Below, piece after piece: positions 38,327 through 47,390 of a stretch of DNA of 64,000 nucleotides. Position 1 is the stretch's first letter. Every line of letters begins with the position of its first letter. The position numbers and the translations under genes were made by a program. Under the pieces are notes generated by a model. The model was not told the origin of the DNA, did not search any database, and saw only the letters and a list, made by a program, of their open reading frames with translations. The DNA comes from Pseudomonas sp. NFIX28 (GTDB taxonomy: Bacteria; Pseudomonadota; Gammaproteobacteria; Pseudomonadales; Pseudomonadaceae): positions 62,001 through 126,000 of the forward strand of contig NZ_FNPW01000009.1 of the NCBI RefSeq assembly GCF_900107395.1, in the 5' to 3' direction.

Positions 38327-38785
38327 GTGTCGAGCAAGCTAGAACAGTTGCAGGCCTTGTTGGCCCCGGTGGTCGTGGCCCTTGGCTATGAATGCTGGGG
38401 TATCGAGTTTTCGGCTCAAGGTCGCCACTCACTGTTGCGCGTTTATATCGATAAGGAAGGCGGTGTGCTGGTGGACGACTGTGCCATCGTCAGCCGTCAG
38501 ATCAGCGGTGTTCTGGATGTTGAAGATCCGATCTCCGTTGAATATACCCTTGAAGTTTCCTCTCCTGGCATGGAACGCCCGCTGTTCACCCTTGAACAGT
38601 TTGCCAAGTATGTCGGTGAACAAGTGAAGATCAAGCTGCGCTCGCCTTTTGAAGGTCGGCGTAATTTTCAGGGCCTTCTCCGCGGGGTAGAGGAGCAGGA
38701 TGTCGTGGTGCAAGTGGAAGACCATGAGTTCCTGTTGCCGATCGACATGATCGACAAGGCCCACATAATTCCCAGTTTTGACTGA
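38327..38785 (+). CDS. rimP: Ribosome maturation factor RimP
   Basis: A 152-residue factor for 30S maturation. It shows the two-domain RimP form: LGYECWGIEFSAQGRHSLLRV and YIDKEGGVLVDDCAIVSRQ near residues 25-60, EVSSPGMERPL near 88, and the C-terminal Sm-like domain. I chose the GTG at 38327, which has GAGGGGG 5 bases upstream and gives the normal length, over the ATG at 38309, which lies before that site. It is the first coding gene of the rimP-nusA-infB-rbfA-truB-rpsO-pnp run. Confidence 0.95.
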   Translation: MSSKLEQLQALLAPVVVALGYECWGIEFSAQGRHSLLRVYIDKEGGVLVDDCAIVSRQISGVLDVEDPISVEYTLEVSSPGMERPLFTLEQFAKYVGEQVKIKLRSPFEGRRNFQGLLRGVEEQDVVVQVEDHEFLLPIDMIDKAHIIPSFD

Positions 38786-38832
38786 GACGCGGATCCCGCG
38801 GATCCAATGGCTTGCGAAAGGCGAGGCGTACG

Positions 38833-40314
38833 ATGAGCAAAGAAGTACTGCTGGTTGTTGAGTCGGTATCCAATGAAAAGGGTGTACCGGCAAGCGTAAT
38901 TTTTGAAGCGCTGGAGCTGGCTCTGGCCACTGCTACCAAGAAGCGTTTTGAGGACGAAGTCGATCTGCGTGTGGAAATCAATCGCCACACCGGTGCTTAC
39001 GAGACTTTCCGTCGCTGGACGGTAGTCGAGGAAGCCGATCTGGACGATCCGGCCGTGGAAACCTGGCCGAGCAAGGTCCAGGAAACCCATCCGGGCGCGA
39101 AAGTCGGTGATGTCGTCGAAGAGAAGATCGAGTCGATCGAATTCGGCCGCATTGCTGCGCAGACCGCCAAACAGGTCATCGTGCAGAAAGTCCGCGAAGC
39201 CGAGCGCGCTCAAGTCGTTGATGCTTACCGCGAGCGCCTGGGTGAAATCATCTCCGGCACCGTGAAAAAAGTGACCCGCGACAACGTGATCGTCGACCTG
39301 GGCAACAACGCCGAAGCGTTGCTGGCCCGTGAAGACATCATTTCCCGCGAGACTTTCCGGGTTGGCGTGCGTCTGCGTGCGCTGCTCAAGGAAATCCGCA
39401 CCGAGAACCGCGGCCCGCAGCTGATCCTGTCGCGCACCGCGCCGGAAATGCTGATCGAGCTGTTCCGTATCGAAGTGCCGGAAATCGCCGAAGGTCTGAT
39501 CGAAGTCATGGCTGCCTCCCGTGATCCGGGGTCGCGCGCCAAGATCGCGGTCCGTTCCAAAGACAAGCGCATTGACCCTCAGGGTGCGTGCATTGGCATG
39601 CGCGGTTCGCGCGTCCAGGCCGTTTCCGGTGAGTTGGGCGGTGAGCGTGTGGATATCGTCCTGTGGGATGACAACCCGGCGCAGTTCGTGATCAACGCCA
39701 TGTCCCCGGCCGAAGTCGCGGCAATTATCGTCGACGAAGATGCCCATGCCATGGACATCGCCGTTGGCGCAGACAATCTGGCTCAGGCCATCGGTCGCGG
39801 TGGTCAGAACGTGCGTCTGGCTAGCCAGTTGACTGGCTGGACCCTGAACGTGATGACCGAATCGGACATCCAGGCTAAGCAGCAAGCTGAAACCGGCGAC
39901 ATCCTGCGCAACTTCATCGACGAGCTGGAAGTCGACGAAGAGCTGGCACAGGTGCTGGTCGATGAAGGCTTCACCAGCCTGGAAGAGATTGCCTACGTAC
40001 CGTTGGAAGAAATGCTCAACATCGACGGCTTTGACGAAGACATCGTCAACGAGCTTCGCGCTCGTGCCAAGGATCGCTTGTTGACTAAAGCCATCGCTAC
40101 TGAGGAAAAGCTGGCAGACGCCCATCCGGCCGAAGACCTGCTCTCGCTTGAGGGTATGGACAAGGATTTGGCGATGGAACTGGCGGTGCGCGGCGTAATT
40201 ACCCGCGAAGACCTGGCCGAGCAGTCTATTGACGACCTGCTCGACATCGACGGCATTGACGATGATCGTGCCGGCAAGTTGATCATGGCCGCCCGAGCCC
40301 ATTGGTTCGAGTAA
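38833..40314 (+). CDS. nusA: Transcription termination/antitermination factor NusA
   Basis: A 493-residue RNA-polymerase-binding factor. The N-terminal domain spans about 1-125, and the S1 domain begins near 135 (GEIISGTVKKVTRDNVIVDL). KH1 and KH2 follow to about 345 (ACIGMRGSRVQAV, QAIGRGGQNVRLAS). Two acidic C-terminal AR2 repeats (VLVDEGFTSLEEIAYVPLEE and the related end) match gamma-proteobacterial NusA. The ATG gives MSKEVLLVVESVSNEKGV. Confidence 0.97.
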   Translation: MSKEVLLVVESVSNEKGVPASVIFEALELALATATKKRFEDEVDLRVEINRHTGAYETFRRWTVVEEADLDDPAVETWPSKVQETHPGAKVGDVVEEKIESIEFGRIAAQTAKQVIVQKVREAERAQVVDAYRERLGEIISGTVKKVTRDNVIVDLGNNAEALLAREDIISRETFRVGVRLRALLKEIRTENRGPQLILSRTAPEMLIELFRIEVPEIAEGLIEVMAASRDPGSRAKIAVRSKDKRIDPQGACIGMRGSRVQAVSGELGGERVDIVLWDDNPAQFVINAMSPAEVAAIIVDEDAHAMDIAVGADNLAQAIGRGGQNVRLASQLTGWTLNVMTESDIQAKQQAETGDILRNFIDELEVDEELAQVLVDEGFTSLEEIAYVPLEEMLNIDGFDEDIVNELRARAKDRLLTKAIATEEKLADAHPAEDLLSLEGMDKDLAMELAVRGVITREDLAEQSIDDLLDIDGIDDDRAGKLIMAARAHWFE

Positions 40315-40340
40315 TAGGCGCGGCCTGAGGAGAGAAGTGC

Positions 40341-42854
40341 ATGACGCAAGTCACGGTGAAACAACTGGCCGATGAGGTCAAAACACCGGTAGAGCGCCTG
40401 TTGCAGCAGATGCGTGAGGCAGGTCTGCCGCACACCGCCGCCGAGGAACATGTTACCGACAGTGAGAAGCAATCGTTGCTGACTCACTTGAAGAGCAGCC
40501 ACAAGGCGAAAGTGGAAGAACCGCGCAAGATCACTTTGCAGCGTAAAACCACCAGCACCCTGCGCGTTGCTGGCAGCAAAAGCATCAGCGTTGAAGTACG
40601 CAAGAAGAAAGTCTTCGTACAGCGCAGCCCGGAAGAGATCGAAGCCGAGCGCCAACGTGAACTGGAAGAACGTCGCGCAGTAGAAAATGCTGCACGTCAG
40701 AAGGCTGAAGAAGAAGCCAAGCGTCGCGCCGAAGAAGAAGCGCGTCGCCAGCCTGCTGCTGCGCAATCTGCTGCCGTTGAAGCTGTCGCCGCGCCTGCGG
40801 TGGTTGCCGCGCCGATTGTTGAGGACGTACCTGTTGTCGCTCCAGCGCCGGTCGCTGAAGTGCGCAAGAAGGACGAGCAGCGTCGCCCGGACAAGAGCCG
40901 TAACGACGACAACCGTCGTGGTGGCGATGGCGAGCGTAAAAACGCTCCGCATCGCGCTTCCGTAAAGGAAAAGGCCCCGGCTCCACGTGTCGCCCCACGT
41001 ACTACCGACGAAGAAAGCGATGGCTTCCGTCGTGGTGGTCGCGGCAAGGCCAAGCTGAAGAAACGCAACGCTCACGGTTTCCAGAGCCCAACCGGCCCGG
41101 TCGTGCGTGAAGTGAAAATCGGCGAAACCATCACTGTTGGCGATCTCGCCCAGCAGATGTCGGTCAAGGCTGCCGAAATCATCAAGTTCATGTTCAAGCT
41201 GGGCACCCCGGCCACCATCAACCAGGTACTGGACCAGGAAACTGCCCAGCTGGTTGCTGAAGAACTGGGCCACAAAGTGACCCTGATCAGCGACACCGCC
41301 CTGGAAGATTCCCTGGCCGAGTCCCTGAAGTTCGAAGGTGAAGCGGTTCCTCGTGCGCCAGTAGTGACCGTAATGGGTCACGTTGACCACGGTAAGACCT
41401 CGCTGCTCGACTACATCCGTCGTGCCAAGGTGGCAGCTGGCGAAGCCGGCGGCATCACCCAGCACATCGGTGCGTACCACGTTGAAACCGAACGCGGCAT
41501 GGTCACCTTCCTCGATACTCCGGGTCACGCTGCGTTTACTGCAATGCGTGCTCGTGGTGCCAAGGCAACCGACATCGTGATCCTGGTGGTCGCAGCGGAC
41601 GACGGCGTGATGCCGCAGACCGTTGAAGCCGTTCAGCACGCCCAGGCCGCCGGCGTACCTCTGGTTGTCGCGGTGAACAAGATCGACAAGCCGGGTGCCG
41701 ACCTTGATCGCATCCGTAGCGAACTGTCGGTTCACGGCGTGACTTCCGAAGATTGGGGTGGCGATACTCCATTCGTTCCGGTTTCCGCGAAAATGGGTAC
41801 CGGTGTCGATGAATTGCTCGAAGCCGTACTGCTGCAGGCCGAAGTTCTCGAACTGACCGCCACTCCTTCGGCTCCTGGCCGTGGCGTCGTGGTTGAATCG
41901 CGCCTGGACAAGGGCCGCGGCCCGGTAGCGACCGTGCTGGTTCAGGACGGTACCCTGCGTCAAGGCGACATGGTGCTGGTCGGCTCGAACTATGGCCGCG
42001 TGCGCGCCATGCTCGACGAGAACGGCAAGCCGATCAAGGAAGCAGGTCCGGCCATTCCGGTCGAGATCCTCGGCCTGGACGGTACCCCGGACGCTGGCGA
42101 CGAGATGAGCGTGGTTGCCGACGAGAAGAAAGCCCGTGAAGTGGCTCTGTTCCGTCAAGGCAAGTTCCGCGAAGTCAAACTGGCTCGCGCTCACGCCGGC
42201 AAGCTGGAAAACATCTTCGAAAGCATGGGCCAGGAAGAGAAGAAGACGCTCAATATCGTCCTCAAATCCGACGTCCGTGGTTCGCTGGAAGCTCTGCAAG
42301 GCGCTCTGAACGGCCTGGGCAACGACGAAGTGCAAGTGCGCGTAGTCGGCGGCGGCGTCGGTGGTATCACCGAAAGCGACGCCAACCTGGCCCTGGCTTC
42401 CAACGCTGTACTGTTCGGCTTCAACGTGCGTGCCGATGCCGGCGCGCGCAAGATCGTCGAGCAGGAAGGTCTGGATATGCGTTACTACAACGTGATCTAC
42501 GACATCATCGAAGACGTCAAGAAAGCCCTGACCGGTATGTTGGGCAGCGACGTTCGGGAGAACATCCTGGGTGTTGCCGAGGTTCGTGACGTGTTCCGTT
42601 CGCCGAAGTTCGGCGCGATTGCCGGTTGCATGGTGATTGAGGGTGTCGTTCACCGTAACCGTCCAATCCGTGTACTGCGTGAAGACATCGTTATCTTCGA
42701 AGGCGAGCTGGAATCCCTGCGCCGCTTCAAGGATGACGCTTCCGAAGTACGTGCCGGCATGGAATGCGGTATCGGTGTGAAGAGCTACAACGACGTCAAA
42801 GTCGGCGACAAGATCGAAGTCTTCGAGAAGGTTCAGGTTGCTCGCAGCCTCTAA
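40341..42854 (+). CDS. infB: Translation initiation factor IF-2
   Basis: An 837-residue GTPase that places fMet-tRNA on the 30S subunit. The N-terminal IF2 domains start VTVKQLADEVKTPVERLL. A long charged, Ala/Pro/Glu-rich linker (about 90-230) follows. The G domain has G1 GHVDHGKT near 347, G3 DTPGH and G4 NKID, followed by domains II, III and C-terminal C1/C2. GAGGAGAG precedes the ATG. It lies 26 bases after nusA. Confidence 0.98.
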   Translation: MTQVTVKQLADEVKTPVERLLQQMREAGLPHTAAEEHVTDSEKQSLLTHLKSSHKAKVEEPRKITLQRKTTSTLRVAGSKSISVEVRKKKVFVQRSPEEIEAERQRELEERRAVENAARQKAEEEAKRRAEEEARRQPAAAQSAAVEAVAAPAVVAAPIVEDVPVVAPAPVAEVRKKDEQRRPDKSRNDDNRRGGDGERKNAPHRASVKEKAPAPRVAPRTTDEESDGFRRGGRGKAKLKKRNAHGFQSPTGPVVREVKIGETITVGDLAQQMSVKAAEIIKFMFKLGTPATINQVLDQETAQLVAEELGHKVTLISDTALEDSLAESLKFEGEAVPRAPVVTVMGHVDHGKTSLLDYIRRAKVAAGEAGGITQHIGAYHVETERGMVTFLDTPGHAAFTAMRARGAKATDIVILVVAADDGVMPQTVEAVQHAQAAGVPLVVAVNKIDKPGADLDRIRSELSVHGVTSEDWGGDTPFVPVSAKMGTGVDELLEAVLLQAEVLELTATPSAPGRGVVVESRLDKGRGPVATVLVQDGTLRQGDMVLVGSNYGRVRAMLDENGKPIKEAGPAIPVEILGLDGTPDAGDEMSVVADEKKAREVALFRQGKFREVKLARAHAGKLENIFESMGQEEKKTLNIVLKSDVRGSLEALQGALNGLGNDEVQVRVVGGGVGGITESDANLALASNAVLFGFNVRADAGARKIVEQEGLDMRYYNVIYDIIEDVKKALTGMLGSDVRENILGVAEVRDVFRSPKFGAIAGCMVIEGVVHRNRPIRVLREDIVIFEGELESLRRFKDDASEVRAGMECGIGVKSYNDVKVGDKIEVFEKVQVARSL

Positions 42855-42925
42855 CTCGCGCACTTCAAGAGCCATGATGGCCAGCTGCATGCAAATGCAC
42901 GGCGCATCGTCCGGACTCTAAACGC

Positions 42926-42962
42926 AACGCCCGGTCTGGCTTCTGTCAGGCCGGGCGTTTGC
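42926..42962 (+). terminator. Hairpin between infB and rbfA
   Basis: AACGCCCGG (42926-42934) and CCGGGCGTT (42951-42959) with a 16-base loop, followed by a short T-run (GTTT). It probably reduces but does not stop transcription into rbfA. Confidence 0.55.
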
Positions 42963-43013
42963 CGCTTTCAGACCTTGCGGGTTTCACCGCGAGGCAGCAA
43001 CAGGTAACAAGAC

Positions 43014-43409
43014 ATGGCAAAAGAATACAGCCGCACCCAACGTATCGGCGACCAGATGCAGCGTGAGCTCGCTCAGCTGATCCGTCGTGAAGTCAAAGAT
43101 CCGCGCGTCGGCCTGGTCACCATTACCGCCGTTGAAGTCAGCCGTGACGTCGGTCACGCCAAGATCTTCATCACCGTGATGGGCCAGGACAACGCCGACG
43201 ATATCGCCCAGAGCATCAAGGTGCTGAACTCGGCCGCCGGCTTCCTGCGCATGCAACTGGCTCGCGAGATGAAATTGCGCAGCGTTCCACAGCTGCATTT
43301 CCACTACGACGAAAGCGTCGTGCGGGGTGCGCATCTGTCGGCCCTGATCGAGCGCGCCGTGGCCGAAGACAGCCAGCACGCCGCTACACCCGAAGACGCC
43401 AAGGAGTAA
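43014..43409 (+). CDS. rbfA: 30S ribosome-binding factor RbfA
   Basis: A 131-residue KH-like protein for 16S rRNA 5' processing and cold adaptation. Motifs include YSRTQRIGDQMQRELAQLIR at the start, VKDPRVGLVTITAVEVSRD near 30 and LRSVPQLHFHYDES near 90. It sits between infB and truB, with AAGGAGTAA at its end serving the truB ribosome site. Confidence 0.97.
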   Translation: MAKEYSRTQRIGDQMQRELAQLIRREVKDPRVGLVTITAVEVSRDVGHAKIFITVMGQDNADDIAQSIKVLNSAAGFLRMQLAREMKLRSVPQLHFHYDESVVRGAHLSALIERAVAEDSQHAATPEDAKE

Positions 43410-43412
43410 GCG

Positions 43413-44330
43413 GTGGCTCAGGTCAAGCGTATCCGTCGTAACGTCAGCGGTATCATCCTGCTCGACAAACCGCTGGGGTTCACCTCCAACGCGGCACTGC
43501 AAAAAGTCCGCTGGTTGCTCAATGCCGAAAAGGCCGGGCATACCGGTAGCCTCGACCCCCTGGCCACTGGCGTGTTGCCGTTGTGCTTTGGCGAGGCAAC
43601 CAAGTTCTCGCAATACCTGCTCGATTCCGACAAGGGTTACGAAACCCTGATGCAGTTGGGCAAGACCACCACCACGGCCGATGCCGAGGGTGAAGTCCTG
43701 CAGACTCGCGAAGTGACCGTTGGTCGCGCCGATATTGAAGCGGTGCTGCCGGAATTTCGTGGGCAAATCAGTCAGATACCGCCTATGTACTCGGCCCTCA
43801 AGCGTGATGGCCAACCACTTTACAAGCTGGCCCGTGCCGGCGAAGTAGTGGAGCGCGAAGCGCGTTCTGTTACTATTGCGCGCTTGGAATTACTGGCCTT
43901 TGAAGGCGATACTGCGCGGCTGGCGGTGGACTGCAGTAAAGGCACCTATATCCGCACCCTGGTGGAAGATATCGGTGAGAAGCTGGGTTGTGGTGCTTAC
44001 GTCGCGGAACTGCGTCGCACCCAGGCCGGTCCTTTCAGCCTGGCCCAGACTGTCACGCTGGAAGAGCTTGAAGCGGTACATGCCGAAGGCGGCAACGAGG
44101 CGGTCGACCGCTTCCTGATGCCATCGGACAGCGGCCTGCTGGATTGGCCGCTGCTACAGTTCTCGGAGCACAGCGCGTTCTATTGGCTCAACGGCCAGCC
44201 GGTACGGGCTCCCGATGCACCGAAGTTCGGCATGGTGCGAGTACAGGATCACAACGGTCGCTTTATCGGTATCGGTGAAGTGAGCGAAGACGGGCGCATT
44301 GCGCCGCGTCGACTGATTCGGTCGGAATGA
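43413..44330 (+). CDS. truB: tRNA pseudouridine-55 synthase TruB
   Basis: A 305-residue enzyme making the T-loop pseudouridine. The catalytic Asp is in KAGHTGSLDPLATGVLP near residue 48; upstream are GIILLDKPLGFTSN and downstream the KGTYIRTLVEDIGEKLG region. A C-terminal PUA-like segment ends the protein. The GTG start has AAGGAG 7 bases upstream, within the end of rbfA. Confidence 0.97.
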   Translation: MAQVKRIRRNVSGIILLDKPLGFTSNAALQKVRWLLNAEKAGHTGSLDPLATGVLPLCFGEATKFSQYLLDSDKGYETLMQLGKTTTTADAEGEVLQTREVTVGRADIEAVLPEFRGQISQIPPMYSALKRDGQPLYKLARAGEVVEREARSVTIARLELLAFEGDTARLAVDCSKGTYIRTLVEDIGEKLGCGAYVAELRRTQAGPFSLAQTVTLEELEAVHAEGGNEAVDRFLMPSDSGLLDWPLLQFSEHSAFYWLNGQPVRAPDAPKFGMVRVQDHNGRFIGIGEVSEDGRIAPRRLIRSE

Positions 44331-44470
44331 CCGGAACCAGCCTGCGTAACAGCAGGCTGGAGAGGGTGGCTGTTAACAGGCACGGTCACAGCTCATTTAT
44401 AGATACAGGGATTTGTCCCTGGCCTGTTGGTGGCGTTTCTCGAAACGTTACCTTTAAAGAGGAAAGCCAA

Positions 44471-44740
44471 ATGGCACTCAGCGTTGAAGAAAAAGCTCAA
44501 ATCGTAACCGACTACCAGCAAGCTGTTGGTGACACTGGTTCGCCAGAAGTGCAAGTTGCACTGCTGACCGCCAACATCAACAAACTGCAAGGTCACTTCA
44601 AGGCCAACGGTAAAGACCACCACTCCCGTCGTGGTCTGATCCGCATGGTTAACCAGCGTCGTAAGCTGCTGGACTACCTGAAAGGCAAAGACCTGAGCCG
44701 TTACAGCGCTCTGATCGGTCGCCTGGGTCTGCGTCGCTAA
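44471..44740 (+). CDS. rpsO: 30S ribosomal protein S15
   Basis: An 89-residue protein binding the 16S rRNA central domain. MALSVEEKAQIVTDYQQA, TGSPEVQVALLTANINKL and HHSRRGLIRMVNQRRKLLDY are diagnostic. AAAGAGGAAAG precedes the ATG. The 140-base gap to truB contains CAGGGATTTGTCCCTG, a small hairpin, and probably an rpsO promoter. The pnp leader follows. Confidence 0.98.
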   Translation: MALSVEEKAQIVTDYQQAVGDTGSPEVQVALLTANINKLQGHFKANGKDHHSRRGLIRMVNQRRKLLDYLKGKDLSRYSALIGRLGLRR

Positions 44741-44768
44741 TCAGCGATTGCGCTAGAGGTTGGTTGTT

Positions 44769-44805
44769 TGCCATGCGTCAGTGGGTTTCCCGCAGGCGCA
44801 TGGCA
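44769..44805 (+). promoter_or_regulatory. Long hairpin in the rpsO-pnp leader (likely RNase III processing site)
   Basis: TGCCATGCG (44769-44777) pairs perfectly with CGCATGGCA (44797-44805), with an inner GTGGG/CCCGC stem capped by TTT. In E. coli a leader stem in this position is cut by RNase III and allows PNPase to repress its own mRNA; the same role is inferred here. Confidence 0.6.
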
Positions 44806-44819
44806 GGCTCCCAGCCTCA

Positions 44820-44851
44820 AGTTTTATCTGGACAGTAGTTTTATCTGGACA
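44820..44851 (+). repeat. Tandem 15-base repeat in the pnp leader
   Basis: AGTTTTATCTGGACA occurs at 44820-44834 and again at 44837-44851, separated by GT. It lies between the leader hairpin and the pnp start and could be a duplicated protein or RNA site, or a recent small duplication. Confidence 0.6.
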
Positions 44852-44935
44852 ATCAGGCCGGGCCGATTCCCGGAATTGCCCAAGAATTTCGCAAGAAACC
44901 AGTTCCCCCAAGAGCCACAAAGAAGGTAGGACACC

Positions 44936-47041
44936 GTGAACCCGGTAATCAAAAAATTCCAGTTCGGTCAGTCGACCGTTACCCTCGAGACTGGCCGTAT
45001 CGCCCGTCAGGCCTCCGGCGCAGTATTGGTCACCGTTGACGACGACGTCAGCGTATTGGTGACCGTGGTTGGCGCCAAGCAAGCCGATCCAGGCAAGGGT
45101 TTCTTCCCTCTGTCTGTTCACTACCAGGAAAAGACTTACGCTGCCGGTAAGATCCCTGGCGGTTTCTTCAAGCGTGAAGGCCGTCCTTCCGAGAAAGAAA
45201 CCCTGACCTCGCGTCTGATCGACCGTCCGATCCGCCCTCTGTTCCCAGAAGGCTTCATGAACGAAGTGCAGGTTGTCTGCACCGTGGTGTCCACCAGCAA
45301 GAAGACTGATCCGGACATCGCTGCGATGATCGGTACCTCGGCTGCCCTGGCGATCTCCGGCATTCCTTTCGACGGCCCGATCGGCGCCGCCCGCGTTGCT
45401 TTCCACGAAAGCACCGGTTACCTGCTGAACCCGACTTACGAGCAGCTTCAGGCATCTAGTCTGGACATGGTCGTAGCCGGTACCGAAGAAGCGGTACTGA
45501 TGGTTGAGTCGGAAGCCAAAGAGCTGACCGAAGACCAGATGCTGGGCGCCGTACTGTTTGCCCACGACGAATTCCAGGCCGTTATCCAGGCCGTCAAGGA
45601 GCTGGCTGCCGAAGCCGCCAAGCCAACCTGGGACTGGGCTCCTGCTCCAGAAGCTACCGCTCTGCTGGGCGCCATCCGCGCCGAGTTCGGCGAAGCGATC
45701 TCCCAGGCCTACACCATCACCGTCAAGGCCGACCGTTATGCTCGCCTGGGCGAGCTGAAAGACCAGGTCGTTGCCAAGCTGTCCGGCGAAGAAGGCCAGC
45801 CTTCCGCTGCTGACGTCAAAGCCGCTTTCGGTGAGATCGAATACCGCACCGTTCGTGAGAACATCGTCAACGGCAAGCCGCGTATCGACGGCCGCGACAC
45901 CCGCACCGTACGTCCGCTGAACATCGAAGTCGGCGTTCTGCCGAAGACTCACGGTTCGGCTCTGTTCACCCGTGGCGAGACTCAGGCCCTGGTCGTCGCG
46001 ACCCTGGGTACCGCCCGTGACGCACAGCTGCTGGACACCCTGGAAGGCGAGAAAAAAGACCCCTTCATGCTGCACTACAACTTCCCTCCGTTCTCGGTGG
46101 GCGAGTGTGGTCGCATGGGCGGCGCTGGTCGTCGTGAAATCGGTCACGGCCGTCTGGCCCGTCGTTCGGTTCAGGCCATGCTGCCAGCCGCCGACGTGTT
46201 CCCGTACACCATCCGCGTAGTATCGGAAATCACCGAGTCCAACGGTTCCAGCTCCATGGCTTCCGTGTGCGGCGCTTCCCTGGCGCTGATGGACGCTGGC
46301 GTGCCGATGAAGGCGCCGGTTGCCGGTATCGCCATGGGCCTGGTTAAAGAAGGCGAGAAATTCGCCGTCCTGACCGACATCCTGGGTGACGAAGACCACC
46401 TGGGCGACATGGACTTCAAGGTAGCCGGTACCGCCAAGGGCGTCACCGCGCTGCAGATGGACATCAAGATCAAAGGCATCACCGAAGAAATCATGGAGAT
46501 CGCCCTGGGCCAGGCCCTGGAAGCTCGCCTGAACATCCTCGGCCAGATGAACCAGATCATTGGCCAGTCGCGTACCGAACTGTCGGCCAACGCTCCGACC
46601 ATGATCGCGATGAAGATCGACACCGACAAAATCCGTGATGTCATCGGTAAAGGCGGCGCGACCATCCGTGCGATCTGCGAAGAGACCAAGGCTTCGATCG
46701 ACATCGAAGACGACGGTTCGATCAAGATCTTCGGCGAAACCAAGGAAGCCGCAGAAGCCGCGCGTCAGCGCGTTCTGGGCATCACCGCGGAAGCCGAGAT
46801 CGGCAAGATCTACGTCGGCAAGGTTGAACGCATCGTCGACTTCGGCGCATTCGTCAACATCCTGCCTGGCAAGGACGGTCTGGTTCACATCTCCATGCTG
46901 AGCGATGCTCGCGTCGAGAAAGTGACCGACATCCTCAAAGAAGGTCAGGAAGTGGAAGTTCTGGTACTGGACGTGGACAACCGCGGCCGTATCAAGCTGT
47001 CCATCAAAGACGTGGCAGCAGCCAAGGCTTCGGGCGTTTAA
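44936..47041 (+). CDS. pnp: Polyribonucleotide nucleotidyltransferase (PNPase)
   Basis: A 701-residue 3'-5' phosphorolytic exoribonuclease of the degradosome. Two RNase PH domains flank a helical domain; the second includes GRMGGAGRREIGHGRLARR near 385 and KEGEKFAVLTDILGDEDHLG near 470. KH (KIRDVIGKGGATIRAI near 563) and S1 (YVGKVERIVDFGAFVNILPG near 625) domains follow. The GTG start has AGAAGG at good spacing. The leader hairpin suggests autoregulation. Confidence 0.98.
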   Translation: MNPVIKKFQFGQSTVTLETGRIARQASGAVLVTVDDDVSVLVTVVGAKQADPGKGFFPLSVHYQEKTYAAGKIPGGFFKREGRPSEKETLTSRLIDRPIRPLFPEGFMNEVQVVCTVVSTSKKTDPDIAAMIGTSAALAISGIPFDGPIGAARVAFHESTGYLLNPTYEQLQASSLDMVVAGTEEAVLMVESEAKELTEDQMLGAVLFAHDEFQAVIQAVKELAAEAAKPTWDWAPAPEATALLGAIRAEFGEAISQAYTITVKADRYARLGELKDQVVAKLSGEEGQPSAADVKAAFGEIEYRTVRENIVNGKPRIDGRDTRTVRPLNIEVGVLPKTHGSALFTRGETQALVVATLGTARDAQLLDTLEGEKKDPFMLHYNFPPFSVGECGRMGGAGRREIGHGRLARRSVQAMLPAADVFPYTIRVVSEITESNGSSSMASVCGASLALMDAGVPMKAPVAGIAMGLVKEGEKFAVLTDILGDEDHLGDMDFKVAGTAKGVTALQMDIKIKGITEEIMEIALGQALEARLNILGQMNQIIGQSRTELSANAPTMIAMKIDTDKIRDVIGKGGATIRAICEETKASIDIEDDGSIKIFGETKEAAEAARQRVLGITAEAEIGKIYVGKVERIVDFGAFVNILPGKDGLVHISMLSDARVEKVTDILKEGQEVEVLVLDVDNRGRIKLSIKDVAAAKASGV

Positions 47042-47070
47042 CACGACCGCAGCACTGAGCTGAACAAGCA

Positions 47071-47098
47071 AACGCCCCGACTGGTTCGGGGCGTTTTG
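47071..47098 (+). terminator. Terminator after pnp
   Basis: AACGCCCCGA (47071-47080) and TCGGGGCGTT (47086-47095) with a 5-base loop and TTTT, ending the long translation-factor run. Confidence 0.85.
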
Positions 47099-47178
47099 CT
47101 ATCTGCCGCTTGTGCCTTGCTCCCTGCCGGGCGGGTGACATGGCAAAACCCCGGTCCCGGTGCTAGGTTTAGCCCAGC

Positions 47179-47254
47179 GCCCGTGTAGCTCAGCCGGTAG
47201 AGCAGCGCACTCGTAACGCGAAGGTCGCAGGTTCGATTCCTGTCTCGGGCACCA
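47179..47254 (+). tRNA. tRNA-Thr (CGT)
   Basis: A 76-base tRNA with encoded CCA. The D-arm is GCTCAGCCGGTAGAGC, the anticodon loop CTCGTAA gives CGT, and the T-arm is CAGGTTCGATTCCTG. The acceptor GCCCGTG pairs with CTCGGGC except for a T6:T67 mismatch. Confidence 0.95.
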
Positions 47255-47296
47255 GTCAGCCGTTTCAAACAATCCATGAATGCCTGTCAAATACCT

Positions 47297-47327
47297 ACAA
47301 AGCCCGCCCAGTGTGGGCTTTGTCGTT
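47297..47327 (+). terminator. Terminator after tRNA-Thr
   Basis: ACAAAGCCC (47297-47305) and GGGCTTTGT (47315-47323) with a 9-base loop, then CGTTT. It lies between the tRNA and the end of a convergent LysR gene. Confidence 0.65.
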
Positions 47328-47390
47328 TCTGGTGTTGGTGATGTGTACCCGAGCGATTGATGGATGTCCCGGCTTCGCCAGGAAACCTGC

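Noticed and set aside
39993..42890. Long frames opposite infB and nusA, and similarly opposite dnaK, pnp and the chemoreceptor
   Set aside because: All sit exactly on unmistakable core genes and show only low-complexity, His/Asp/Gly-rich translation typical of shadows.
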